From assembly GCA_030674155.1 (NCBI GenBank), contig CM060335.1:53314208-53324207 (forward strand): a DNA stretch of 10,000 nt, written 5' to 3'. Below the pieces are notes generated by a model. It searched no databases. It was given only the letters and a program-made list of their open reading frames with translations, and was not told the origin of the DNA. Shown piece after piece: positions 1 to 7,547 of this stretch. This DNA comes from Stramonita haemastoma. Its lineage: Eukaryota; Mollusca; Gastropoda; Neogastropoda; Muricidae. The translations under genes were made by a program, and so were the position numbers. Position 1 is the stretch's first letter; every line of letters starts with the position of its first letter.

Positions 1-72
<72 letters not shown>

Positions 73-85
73 CACACACACACAG
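1..85. repeat. (AC)n dinucleotide microsatellite
   Basis: A pure AC run fills positions 1-69, is broken by a short AAA interruption near 70, and resumes to about 85. It continues beyond the left edge, so its full length is unknown. It shows no coding character. Confidence 0.98.
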
Positions 86-326
86 AGCACCTATGAATGC
101 TGGCCACGCTGACATTTGATCACACTGACAGACAACTCTCTGTATGCTGTTCTCCCAGTGGAGCTATGGACCCTTTGTTTTAGGATAAATAGACACAGTC
201 ATCATATTTGGGTGTTGAAACCTTTTATCTCAGTTTGATAGCAACATGAATATTGTCTTGTGATCTTTTTCTCGCGTTTAACATTGAACCGAGGAAAGAT
301 TAAACATTTGTATGGGTGGGTATTTT
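86..326. other. Unassigned non-coding sequence
   Basis: This is AT-rich DNA of ordinary complexity between two microsatellite blocks. I see no convincing open frame, tRNA-like box or repeat relationship to the rest of the window. It may be unique intergenic or intronic DNA. Confidence 0.5.
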
Positions 327-366
327 TGTGCATGTGTGCGCATGCGTGCGTGCGCGCGTGCGTACA
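327..366. repeat. Alternating purine-pyrimidine TG/CG tract
   Basis: About 40 bases alternate strictly between purine and pyrimidine, mixing TG and CG steps with a CG-rich core near 345-361. This composition is typical of Z-DNA-prone DNA. A matching tract of opposite sense (CA/CG) lies at 442-500, so the two could pair. Confidence 0.8.
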
Positions 367-406
367 CAAACACACACTTTATGTGGAAGGACGTAAAATT
401 GAAGAC

Positions 407-407
407 G

Positions 408-440
<33 letters not shown>
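407..440. repeat. (ACT)n trinucleotide microsatellite
   Basis: Eleven near-perfect ACT units end directly at the following CA-rich tract. Runs of Thr, Tyr or Val codons read across it are artefacts of the repeat. Confidence 0.97.
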
Positions 441-441
441 G

Positions 442-512
442 CACACACACACATACACACACGTGCGCGCGTGCACACACACACACACACACACACAACA
501 CACACACACATG
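442..512. repeat. (CA)n tract with a CG-rich core
   Basis: CA repeats are interrupted around 461-476 by a GTGCGCGCGTGCAC-like core and then resume to about 510. The core is nearly self-complementary. The tract is compound with (ACT)n on its left. Confidence 0.93.
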
Positions 513-525
513 CATCCCCCAGAGA

Positions 526-625
526 AAGAGAGAGGGAGGGAGACAGACAGACAGACAGACAGACATAGAGGGAGAGACGGACAGACAGACAGACAGACGG
601 CGATACGTAGAGACAGAGACACACA
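526..625. repeat. GA-rich region and (GACA)n tetranucleotide repeats
   Basis: A purine-rich GAGA stretch leads into two GACA arrays at about 541-565 and 579-599. A short GA-rich spacer separates them. Open frames crossing this block on either strand consist only of repeat codons and are not genes. Confidence 0.95.
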
Positions 626-810
626 TAGCCACAAAACTGTCCACATTGAAACTCCATGGATCATGGTTCTGTTTCCAGTGAGGGATATAAAATTGTGTTT
701 AGATAGATCAGCTACATTCTGATAAAAGAAGAAAAATTGATCACGGTGATGAATAAAAAGGGCATCTGAAAGGTTGCTGCGCCTTTTTTAAAAATATTAT
801 TTCCATCTTA

Positions 811-824
811 TATTTTAGGAGCAT
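811..824 (+). repeat. Left target-site duplication of the tRNA/5S SINE
   Basis: The 14-mer TATTTTAGGAGCAT precedes the element and recurs at 1125-1138 with a single G/T difference. This is the duplication expected from LINE-type target-primed integration and fixes the element's ends. Confidence 0.88.
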
Positions 825-1124
825 GGGGGCGGGATAGCTCAGTGGTCAGAGCGCTGGCTTTCCCCAATCAAGTTAAGCAGCGTCGAGCGTGGAACCTTAC
901 CAGTTGGATGGGTGACCGTTTGTGCGCCTTGGCTTCGGTACAGTCCCCCCAGTTCACCCCGCTGTAAACGGGTATCTGCCCTCTTTAGGGTCAGGGAAGG
1001 TAAAGCATCGAGGGAGAAGAGATGGGCGCCGCCCTCAACATGCTGGCTCCTAGAGAAGCTGAGGTCTCTGACACCTCGCACCCCTACGACCACCTAGGTT
1101 ATGGTTATACCTTTACCTTAACCT
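825..1124 (+). mobile_element. SINE, chimeric tRNA/5S rRNA-like head, copy A
   Basis: A complete 300-bp SINE. Its first 40 bases resemble the 5' half of a tRNA (tRNA-Ala-like) with box A TAGCTCAGTGG at 835-845. Instead of a tRNA 3' half with box B, it continues into a segment resembling the 5S rRNA internal control region: a 5S box-A-like stretch at 871-888 and a box-C-like TTGGATGGGTGACC at 904-917. A non-tRNA body follows (about 950-1090), ending in a TTACC/TTAACC-rich tail. I see no internal TTTT, so Pol III could in principle transcribe it whole. It encodes no protein. A second copy lies in inverse orientation at 9031-9303. The two 84-aa and 61-aa frames within it are incidental. Confidence 0.9.
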
Positions 1125-1138
1125 TATTTTAGTAGCAT
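1125..1138 (+). repeat. Right target-site duplication of the tRNA/5S SINE
   Basis: TATTTTAGTAGCAT matches the copy at 811-824 at 13 of 14 positions. The near-identity suggests a fairly recent insertion. Confidence 0.88.
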
Positions 1139-1231
1139 ATTTTTTTATGCAAACTTGCAAACAGGGAAATCCCGGAGCTACCCTATTTAAATCGAGATGA
1201 CTTTATCCTGTGGCTCCTCTCTCACTCATTC

Positions 1232-1340
1232 TTAGGCGAATTTCCCGATTCAGCCTACTCAATGCTTGGCTTAGGCCTTATTTACAGTGGCAGATTCAGT
1301 CCAAACTCAATCAATCCCTGAATCGGAAAATCTCCGCTAG
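1232..1340. repeat. Imperfect inverted repeat
   Basis: The arm at 1232-1253 (ending TTTCCCGATTCAG) is matched in reverse complement by 1318-1340 (starting CTGAATCGG). The inner 14 or so bases pair with one mismatch and the outer part is looser. The spacer is about 64 bases. It could be a hairpin or the remains of a small inverted-repeat element. No flanking duplication is evident. Confidence 0.6.
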
Positions 1341-1377
1341 GACGTTAATTTAATCACAACAACAATAAACCAAACTC

Positions 1378-1439
1378 AATTTCCTGTTGTTTATAGCCAC
1401 ACCGACAAAAGCGGCCACATCGGGGCTGCCACCTTGTAT
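1378..1439 (+). repeat. Dispersed repeat of unknown family, copy 1
   Basis: About 62 bases containing TTTATAGCC, a CACCGAC-like core and GGGCTGCCACCTTGTAT. The same order of words recurs at 4377-4438 in the same orientation with scattered substitutions. Similarity fades outside these limits. It may be part of a larger transposon, but I do not recognise the family. Confidence 0.72.
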
Positions 1440-1695
1440 AAAATGTTCATCTTAGAATAAAACTGTGCAACTATATACAGATTAAAAAAAAACAGGGTAT
1501 GCACTCGATTCCACTGTCCTTCCTTGTATCAACGCCTTGGCCGAACTGTATGGGTTAACAGTGGAGGGTCACCGCCTTGTGCTTAGTATTGGCCAAGTAT
1601 GTTATTGTGTGAACTGTTCATTTCTATAAAGGTCCTATTTCTTTCGGGTTGGTGTTGGGGCTTTTAGTTGTTGTTGGTTTGTTGTTTTTGTTTTT
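1440..1695. other. Unassigned non-coding sequence
   Basis: AT-rich DNA with a short A run near 1484 and a T/G-rich stretch (about 1655-1695) leading into the G cluster. I see no gene or recognisable mobile element. Confidence 0.5.
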
Positions 1696-1738
1696 GGGGG
1701 GATAGGGAGGGGTGGGAGGGGTGGGGGTGGGGGTTGGG
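1696..1738 (+). repeat. G-rich tract, potential G-quadruplex
   Basis: At least five runs of three or more G's are separated by one to three bases on the plus strand (GGGGGG, GGG, GGGG, GGG, GGGG, GGGGG, GGGGG, GGG). This satisfies the usual sequence rule for a four-stranded G-quadruplex. Function is unknown. Confidence 0.82.
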
Positions 1739-1987
1739 TTTTTTCCAGCGAGCTGCCAAATGCGGACACAAAAGCCAAAATGAGGACACTCGCTCTAATG
1801 CATACAGCACATGCAGATTTGAGTGATGACAATGCAGTGGGGTGGTAAACAAAGGCAGATACCCAGTCAGAACACCCTTTTGAAAAATATTACTGAAAAT
1901 CGTGTTGAAAAAAACGTCCAACTAAAATGTTTAGATAAAATTTTTGTTTGTTTGCTGTCTATATGCTATTCTAGTTATTAGAGGGTT

Positions 1988-2020
1988 TGGTGGTGGTGGT
2001 GGTGGTGGTGGTGGTGGTGG
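1988..2020. repeat. (TGG)11 microsatellite
   Basis: Eleven perfect TGG units. An open frame through it reads as polyglycine, but that part is repeat-derived. A further G-rich patch with G3-G6 runs follows at 2047-2074. Confidence 0.97.
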
Positions 2021-2046
2021 CTGTTGGAGAGGGGCTGCTATTGTTT

Positions 2047-2074
2047 GGGGGGTGAGGGTGGGGTGGGGAGGCGG
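2047..2074 (+). repeat. Second G-rich patch, potential G-quadruplex
   Basis: Runs of six, three, four and four G's with short spacers lie just upstream of the LINE remnant. With 1696-1738 and the (TGG)11 array it makes a plus-strand G-skewed zone of nearly 380 bases. Confidence 0.7.
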
Positions 2075-2093
2075 TTTGCTTTGCAGTACGGAC

Positions 2094-2236
2094 TATTCAA
2101 ACAGTGAATGGACAGGCCTAGAACTCCACAAAACTTTGAGAAAGGCAGAACAGAGAGAGGAATGGAGGGAACTGGTTGTCAAGTCTTCTGGGGTGCCCCC
2201 ACGGTCGCCAGACTAAAGGATAGATAGATAGATAGA
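2094..2236 (+). pseudogene. LINE reverse-transcriptase C-terminal remnant with GATA tail
   Basis: The last 40 or so codons before the stop at 2214-2216 read as a typical C-terminal tail of a non-LTR retrotransposon polyprotein: EWTGLELHKTLRKAEQ, then REEWRELV and a short RSPD end. The WTGL...A..REEWR pattern is known from the extreme C-termini of endonuclease/reverse-transcriptase proteins in several LINE clades. Upstream, the frame runs into polyglycine from (TGG)n, so the match begins near 2094 and nothing of the catalytic domains is present. After the stop comes a very short 3' region ending in TAGA repeats (2219-2235), a common LINE tail. This is a severely 5'-truncated, dead copy. The clade is uncertain. 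Confidence 0.75.
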
Positions 2237-2775
2237 CTTTTCACAGCCCCGTCTTTCACTAGGCCTAGAGTTGCAGCCCCTGGTGCTCTTCAGTCGGGGT
2301 TGTTCATTGGAAGGTTCCTGCTTCAACATGCTCTAGCTGAGGTTTGTGAGCAATTGAATTTATTGTGGATTGTCTCATCAGTATTGGAAGTGACCGTGTA
2401 GACATTTTGTTTCACCTAGTCGCTCATTTCAAGCCAAAATCATAACGGCTTTTAGCCCACGACAAGTGTTACCTGTAGATCATGATGAGTCAGAGGCGTG
2501 GGCCCCAGTAGGCCTGAGCAAGGCTGAGTGAAGGTGAACTATTTCAATCCTCCATTTCTTGTTGTTTTTATTTTTGTGACAGTGTTGAACATGTTCAAAA
2601 TCAGTTGATCTGTGGTGATTTCACGCTGAAGGTAAACTTCTATTGCTCAATCAGCTTGCAGGATCTTTCGTTTTACTTCAAAGGTCACGGTCATTGCTCA
2701 AAAAAAAAAAGCAGTTTACTCATTCACTGCGCCTAACTTGAGCAAGACGGAAGTGGTGGGAGAAGACCAGATATA
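2237..2775. other. Unassigned non-coding sequence
   Basis: About 540 bases of ordinary complexity with a short A10-11 run at 2700-2710. I find no open frame of interest, tRNA-like box or match to the other repeats here. It may hold decayed transposon sequence I cannot recognise. Confidence 0.5.
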
Positions 2776-3296
2776 TAAGGTATATTTTATCGCAGTTACA
2801 AAAAATGTTTTAAGAGGGAAAAGTACATTAGTGAGTTGCCATGTAATATGATTTCATTATTTAGATTCAGGTGTATTAACCATTCTTTGCCGATTGAACG
2901 GGACGAGTTAACGGCATTCAACGCAAAATTCGTCCTTGTAAACAAGGTAACATGAAAGCCATAGAAGATGAGTTTCACTTTATAGTGGAATGTCCAAAGT
3001 TTTCGGAGCTTTGGAAGAATGTCCTACCTTAGGAATATCTCTATCCAAGATCCATGTTCACATTTTGTAATTTATTCTCTTCTGACAAACGTACTTTATT
3101 AAAACTTAGCAAATTTCTAGTTAAGAGTAAGGTTGCATGACACTGATGAAAAGGTTGACTATATATCTCTTTCTGTGAAACTTTGTCTTGTAAACATATT
3201 AGGTTAATGCAAATGATGTGTATATGTTCAGTTGATTTTGTTTACTGAAATCCTCCATGCCCCAAGAGGGGTCAAAGGCGAATTAAATCTTGAATC
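2776..3296 (+). pseudogene. LINE reverse-transcriptase C-terminus plus 3' end, broken
   Basis: Reading from about 2782, the frame gives SYKKCFKREKYISELP, then FRFRCINHSLPIER, matching the region just before the terminal Cys/His motif in many LINE ORF2 proteins. Near 2905-2912 the frame shifts by one base (apparent deletion), then continues with CKQGN, IEDEFHFIVECPKF (2961-3002) and, beyond an in-frame TAG at 3030, NLFSSDKRTLLKLSKFL, ending at TGA 3138-3140. The C..H..C pattern of EDEFHF..ECP is a known feature of these C-termini. The AT-rich 3' region ends near 3296 in GGCGAATTAAATCTTGAATC, like LINE 3' termini with TTGAATC units. It is 5'-truncated and carries one frameshift and one nonsense mutation, so it is inactive. 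The catalytic fingers and palm are absent. Confidence 0.87.
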
Positions 3297-3837
3297 CTGA
3301 CAATCTTGTGCTGTATTTTGCTCTCAAATCAGCTGTGACCTGTCAAGATGTTAAGGACAATGGCGATTTTGTCTCGAGTGATCGGTGCAGGGCATTTAGC
3401 AGAGAGACTGAGAGGAGGTATAAGATCGTTGTTAAAGTTTGTGAAGCTTCCTTTTTTGGGGTCTTGTCTCGCATTCGTACTATCATTAGGTTGTTATCTA
3501 GCTCGGTGTTTTGCCTTCTAGATAGATTGTGTGCTGTAATGTCAATCAGTCTCCAAACATTGAAAATAGGACAGCGTGTCTGTCATGGTAGATCAGCATA
3601 TCAGTCCATACCTGGGTATATTTGTGGGAGCAGGCATGGTTTGGTTGCAATGCATATTTTGTTTTTGTAGTTACCACAATCAACGATTATGGATTTTATC
3701 CTTCCATACTGTCGACTATATCTGTAATAGCGTCAGGGTGTGCACTTTATGGACGTATTATTGATTGTGCACTGTGTAACATCTGTCGCACATGCACAGG
3801 AAATGTACGTGTTTGCGTGAGTGTGTGTTTGTTTCAT
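3297..3837. other. Unassigned sequence with a 126-codon open frame
   Basis: A plus-strand frame of 126 codons spans 3290-3670. Its first codons overlap the end of the LINE 3' terminus, its residues match no family I know, and there is no splice or promoter context. I regard it as chance or as decayed repeat rather than a gene. The rest is T-rich non-coding DNA. Confidence 0.5.
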
Positions 3838-3960
3838 TTTATTTTTTTTTATTCTTTTATATCAAGGATAATGGATAATGCAATCATGTGCTTTTTTTCA
3901 TCCAGTCCCCTTGTGTATGCAGTTTTGTCAAGATTGTCATCTGTTCCACATACACATACA
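3838..3960 (-). mobile_element. 5'-truncated SINE, 3' part, related to 8694-9030
   Basis: The plus strand here, from a T-rich start through TTATTCTTTTATATC, CAGTCCCC, ATGCAGTT and CATCTGTTCC, aligns with 8706-8813 at roughly three positions in four by eye. In both places the T run sits at the left, so the element points to the minus strand with an A-rich tail. This copy lacks the tRNA-like head and stops at a CACATA microsatellite. Confidence 0.75.
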
Positions 3961-4000
3961 CATACACAGTGATGTGTGTATATGTGTGTGTGTTTGTGTG
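3947..4000. repeat. CACATA/TGTGTA inverted simple repeat
   Basis: A CACATA-type run (3947-3968) is followed after about six bases by a TGTGTATATGTG-type run (to about 4000). The two arms are largely complementary and could fold into a hairpin. The repeat probably grew at the truncated end of the adjoining SINE. Confidence 0.8.
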
Positions 4001-4376
4001 CTGTATTCTAAAAAGTTCTATAAACATTTGCAAGAGCCCAACGTGATACTTTGGTCATCTGAAGTAAGTCATATTCAAAAACTGTTAAGAAACAATGAAA
4101 ACTTAACAAAGCTTGTTAAAATCAGCTCGTGAAAGCCAAAAGTTGGAATTGTGTGGGAACACTGCCTATTCCTAACAGCAGGGCGATGGGTTTGCAGCCT
4201 CAGAAACCAGCTGTGAATGGTGGCCTTTCGAGCTTTGGGCTTTGAAAAGTCTAAATATCTTTGAAATGCTGTTAGTGTTCAGTGACCTGTTATGTATGTG
4301 TGTTCCATGATGAAGTTGGGATAAAGCAAGCACAAATTCTTAACTGAACGAGGAAGATGTACTAGTATACCATTTT
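4001..4376. other. Unassigned non-coding sequence
   Basis: AT-rich DNA. I find no supported gene, tRNA-like box or repeat match. Short open frames extend in from the microsatellite on the left but have no gene-like features. Confidence 0.5.
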
Positions 4377-4438
4377 AATTTCTGCGTGTTTATAGCTCCA
4401 CCCACCATCACGGCTATATTAGGGCTGTCACCTTGTAT
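4377..4438 (+). repeat. Dispersed repeat of unknown family, copy 2
   Basis: This matches 1378-1439 in the same orientation: TTTATAGCTCCACCCACC, then CGGCTATATTAGGGCTG and a shared CACCTTGTAT end. Both copies break off at similar points, so the conserved unit is short or both are fragments. Confidence 0.72.
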
Positions 4439-5244
4439 CAGTTTTAGCAACTCTAATCAAACATTCGCCTCAAGTTCAACATCAACATCATATAATCCCT
4501 TCAAATATCTAACACTGTCAATCTGGGTAAAAAGAAAAAAAGCCTGAAATGATAAAGTACTTGGATTATCTTATGCCTTAAGACCCATAATATCTTAATA
4601 GAACAGTGAACAAATTTAATTGGTATTTGTCTTATTAAACAATATGTTATAACCATTTGGTTTATGTCTTAAAATGCGTGTGCACGTGTGCGAATGTTTT
4701 TGATATTGTGTGTGTATGTGTGCATGTATGTATATACGTGAGCCATTCTGCTTAATTCATCACCCCTAGGTCACGATAAAAAGTGTATTAAAAAAAGGAT
4801 AATAAATACTAAAGTTTATCCTGTTTCCATCCCCAATGTTCACAGTATCACTAAGCTGCTGGCCTGAACAAAACAATACAGGTAAAATGTTATCAAATGT
4901 AGGAAAGGAAAAGAAAACAGACGTCAGATTGGACCAAAGAAAAGGCATGGGAATGAACTGGGAAGGCCAATAATAAGCAAGAGAGAGGAAAATTCCTGCA
5001 TGTAAGGGGCAGACCTACGTAAATAAGGGCTTATTTCATGTTGATTTCTGCTTCTCTGAAACGGGTGCATGGACTCTGATTAACACACTTGATTAATATT
5101 CTTTGAAGGGAACACATATCAAAGTTACATATTTGGCTTGATTTTGATAAATGATGAAATAAATAATTGCGAAATATTTTGATAAATTTGCTGACTATAT
5201 ATGATCTCTATATCTTTTGTACTTCTTATTTTTGGATAGTTTCC
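4439..5244. other. Unassigned non-coding sequence with a degenerate TG tract
   Basis: About 800 bases of AT-rich DNA. A degenerate TG/TATG tract lies at 4676-4740. No gene, splice-flanked exon or recognisable transposon is visible. Confidence 0.5.
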
Positions 5245-5264
5245 TTTGCTGTTGTCAGATGTAG

Positions 5265-5269
5265 ATGTA

Positions 5270-5327
<58 letters not shown>

Positions 5328-5366
5328 GTTGTTGTTGTTGTTATAAAATTAGTAGTAGTAGTAGTG

Positions 5367-5402
<36 letters not shown>

Positions 5403-5529
5403 TCATCATCATCATCATCATCATCATCATTGTTGATGTTGTTTTTATTATTATTGTTGTTGTTGTTGTTGTAATAAAATTATCATCATCATCATCATCA
5501 TCATCATCATAATCATCATCATCATAATC

Positions 5530-5585
<56 letters not shown>

Positions 5586-5620
5586 CGTTATTGTTGTTGT
5601 TGTTATTATTGTTGTTGTTG

Positions 5621-5667
<47 letters not shown>

Positions 5668-5770
5668 GTTGTTGTTGTTGTTGTTATTGTTATTATTATT
5701 ATTGTTATTATTATTATTATTGTTGTTGTTGTTGTTATTGTTGTTATTATTATTATTATTATTATTATCA
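5265..5770. repeat. Compound trinucleotide array
   Basis: Roughly 500 bases are built almost entirely of trinucleotide blocks in succession: (GAT)n 5268-5326, (TTG)n 5326-5341, (TAG)n 5350-5401, (ATC)n 5402-5430, mixed (TTG)/(TTA), (ATC)n 5481-5526, then long alternating (ATT)n and (GTT)n blocks to 5769. The GAT and ATC blocks are reverse complements and could pair. A motif of TTG units followed by TAAAATTA occurs twice (about 5326-5350 and 5455-5481), suggesting an internal duplication. The right end meets the 3' end of a minus-strand SINE, the likely source of its founding tail. Poly-Asp, poly-Asn and poly-Leu frames here are artefacts. Confidence 0.97.
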
Positions 5771-6175
5771 TACCACTTTAAGTCCAGGCAGATTTCTCTG
5801 CGTGAAATTCGGGATGCTCTCCTCAAGGAGAGCGCGTCACCACAAGATCAGCGCCACCCATTATTCTTTTCTTTTCCTGTCTGCAAATATATTTGTTTCC
5901 CTATCAGAGTGGCTTTTTTCTACAGAATTTTGCCAGGGACAATTCTTTTGTTGCCGTGGGTTCTTTTACGTGCGCTAAGTCATTTTGTGTAACACACGAG
6001 ACCTCGGTTTATCGTCTCATTCGAAAGACTAGCGCCCAGACTACCATTCATGATATAATATATGGAGGAGAGTTTTTGGCCCAAACGGGATTCAAACCAC
6101 CGCACATTTCTGACCCGGACTTTGTACTTTCTAGGCAGGCGCGTTACCTTTAGACCACCGATCCACCTTATATGC
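5770..6175 (-). mobile_element. tRNA-derived SINE, near full length (molluscan type)
   Basis: Read on the minus strand from about 6175, the element starts with a tRNA-like head: box A TGGTCTAAAGG (6157-6147) and box B GGTTTGAATCC (6098-6088), about 50 bases apart. The body contains a central block GACGATAAACCGAGGTC (about 6017-6001), a segment with GCACGTAAAAGAACCCACGG, and an internal hairpin of GCTCTCCT/AGGAGAGC (5817-5834). The 3' end runs into a TAA/ATA-type repeat, the compound array at 5265-5770. I see no internal TTTT on the transcribed strand. I recall this body as a common molluscan SINE; that is memory, not a search. It needs a LINE enzyme in trans. Target-site duplications are not recognisable. 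Confidence 0.85.
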
Positions 6176-6275
6176 AACGCGTACAAATTTGTACCATTTT
6201 TTTTTTTTTAACAATTTAACCAAATGAAAAGTTGGCAATTTGGGAAAAAATAAAGTGATAGAAAAGGCGAAATTT
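6176..6275. other. T-run and A-rich spacer
   Basis: This 100-base stretch holds a T13 or so run near 6198-6210 and A-rich sequence. It separates the SINE from the next LINE remnant and has no coding signal. Confidence 0.5.
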
Positions 6276-6625
6276 CCAGCACAGAATTACAAGAAGGTGA
6301 GGATGCTAGTTATACTGAAAGAACCTCTGGCACCCCTAGGGAGGTAATGTAACAGAATACCCAGAGAAGAAAGAATGTGCAAACTGTGTGATATGAATGA
6401 GATGCGTGGTGGGTCTCATTCTGTGTTTCATTGTCGTTAATTTTCGAAATGTAGGCAAAGTGTGTTCCTAAAAATCCTGGACATTCTGCTAAATCAGTGC
6501 TTTCATTCGTGCAATTTGTTTCATACAAAAATATTCTAATAGAATTTTCCTAAATGTATTATACATTGTCAAAGATCGTCGTCCAAATTCCTGTTCCTGC
6601 GGTAATAAAGATTTGAAATTTGTAT
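6276..6625 (+). pseudogene. LINE reverse-transcriptase C-terminus plus 3' end, second family
   Basis: One frame from about 6288 reads KKVRMLVILKEPLAPLGR, a TAA at 6345, then CNRIPREERMCKLCDMNE (6348-6401) and SHSVFHC (about 6414-6434). This is the IPREER.C..C....H...HC motif near the C-terminus of many LINE ORF2 proteins. Further stops follow (6438 and near 6537), and a late frame change is likely close to 6530. The 3' region ends around 6598-6625 with GGTAATAAAGATTTGAAATT, resembling the 3' termini of such elements. It differs enough from 2776-3296 to be another family or lineage. It is truncated at the 5' side and inactive. Confidence 0.82.
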
Positions 6626-7072
6626 TCGTAGATGATTTTATCAATGGGAATACCCGTTCGAATACCCGTGAGCTATAATTACTCTTTGTGGAGATTTCCG
6701 TTTTCTGGTAAAAGAATGTATTTTTAAAGAAAAAACAGGTTTTAGCTGGTCGTTCTAATAACAGTAATGTGACTTCTACTTAACAGGCTTTGCTTTTCAC
6801 AGCTTGCACATCACCGTTGTATCAATAGTAAAATAAATAAATAAATAAATTTTCAAAAAAAATCTGAGAACCCAGCCTAAACTTCTGAATTATGTATGAT
6901 ATAATAATATTATGATATGTCCATAAAATACAAACGAGGTTTTTAAGATTCAGTTAGTCAGTGACCTCTAGTGTCTTAATTCTGTCTTGTGTATATGCAC
7001 ATGCAGATCAAATATGTACATCAAATATCCCGAAATTCACACTAACGATCAGTGGGTTACGGAAACAAGAAA
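6626..7072. other. Unassigned non-coding sequence
   Basis: AT-rich DNA with a short AAAT repeat at 6831-6850 and a palindromic TAATATTA-type patch near 6900. No gene or recognisable transposon is seen. Confidence 0.5.
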
Positions 7073-7079
7073 ACACACA

Positions 7080-7156
<77 letters not shown>
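7073..7156. repeat. (AC)n dinucleotide microsatellite
   Basis: About 42 AC units with a single T substitution at 7086. Poly-Thr/His and poly-Cys/Val frames across it are artefacts of the repeat. Confidence 0.98.
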
Positions 7157-7160
<4 letters not shown>

Positions 7161-7532
7161 CATGATGCAACTTGTACAAACAAAGAGCTGTTGTGAAGTC
7201 GGAATGAGGCGGAGGGATAGACCATAGCAGAATTTCACAAGCACAGCAGAAGACCAGGCACTACGCAATCCTACCTGGGAAGAGAGCACAGAAATGTGGC
7301 GCTCCACCACGAAATGAGTTGCTTAGCACATCATCCAATTTTGCGCTAGGAGCCATTAAAGGCAGGTGGGGGTCAAGTTGTCAATTTTGAGATGTTGATC
7401 GATTATTAAACTGTATCCATTATTCTACCTTGTAATGAAATATCAAGGCAAATTTTTTCTTCCTTTTGCTTTTAAATGTTTTCAAAATACCCAAGCCCTC
7501 ATTCTGACAACCTGTCACGAAAATAAACTTGC
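7157..7532. other. Unassigned non-coding sequence
   Basis: Ordinary-complexity DNA between the AC array and the left duplication of the long retroelement. I find no supported gene or repeat. Confidence 0.5.
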
Positions 7533-7547
7533 CTGTTTCTCATTTTT
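7533..7547 (+). repeat. Left target-site duplication of the long SINE-like element
   Basis: CTGTTTCTCATTTTT recurs exactly at 8412-8426. The final T's merge with the inverted poly(A) tail, so the true boundary may vary by a few bases. Confidence 0.92.

Noticed and set aside
278..722. Several Cys/Val-, Thr/His- or Ser-rich frames on both strands
   Set aside because: They are all translations of CA, ACT and GACA repeats.
860..930. Possible 5S rRNA gene
   Set aside because: Only the internal control region is similar. The 5' third is tRNA-like and the 3' end of 5S is absent, so it is a SINE head.
3290..3670. 126-codon plus-strand open frame
   Set aside because: It begins within the LINE 3' terminus, has no recognisable domain, and lacks splice or promoter context.
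5265..5770. CRISPR-like or minisatellite array
   Set aside because: The units are trinucleotides with no spacers; it is a compound microsatellite.
5341..5826. 161-codon minus-strand frame rich in Asn
   Set aside because: It is a read-through of trinucleotide repeats. The non-repeat codons at its start belong to the SINE at 5770-6175.
5591..5992. 133-codon frame with poly-Leu resembling a membrane segment
   Set aside because: The Leu run is (TTA/TTG)n and the remainder is antisense SINE sequence.
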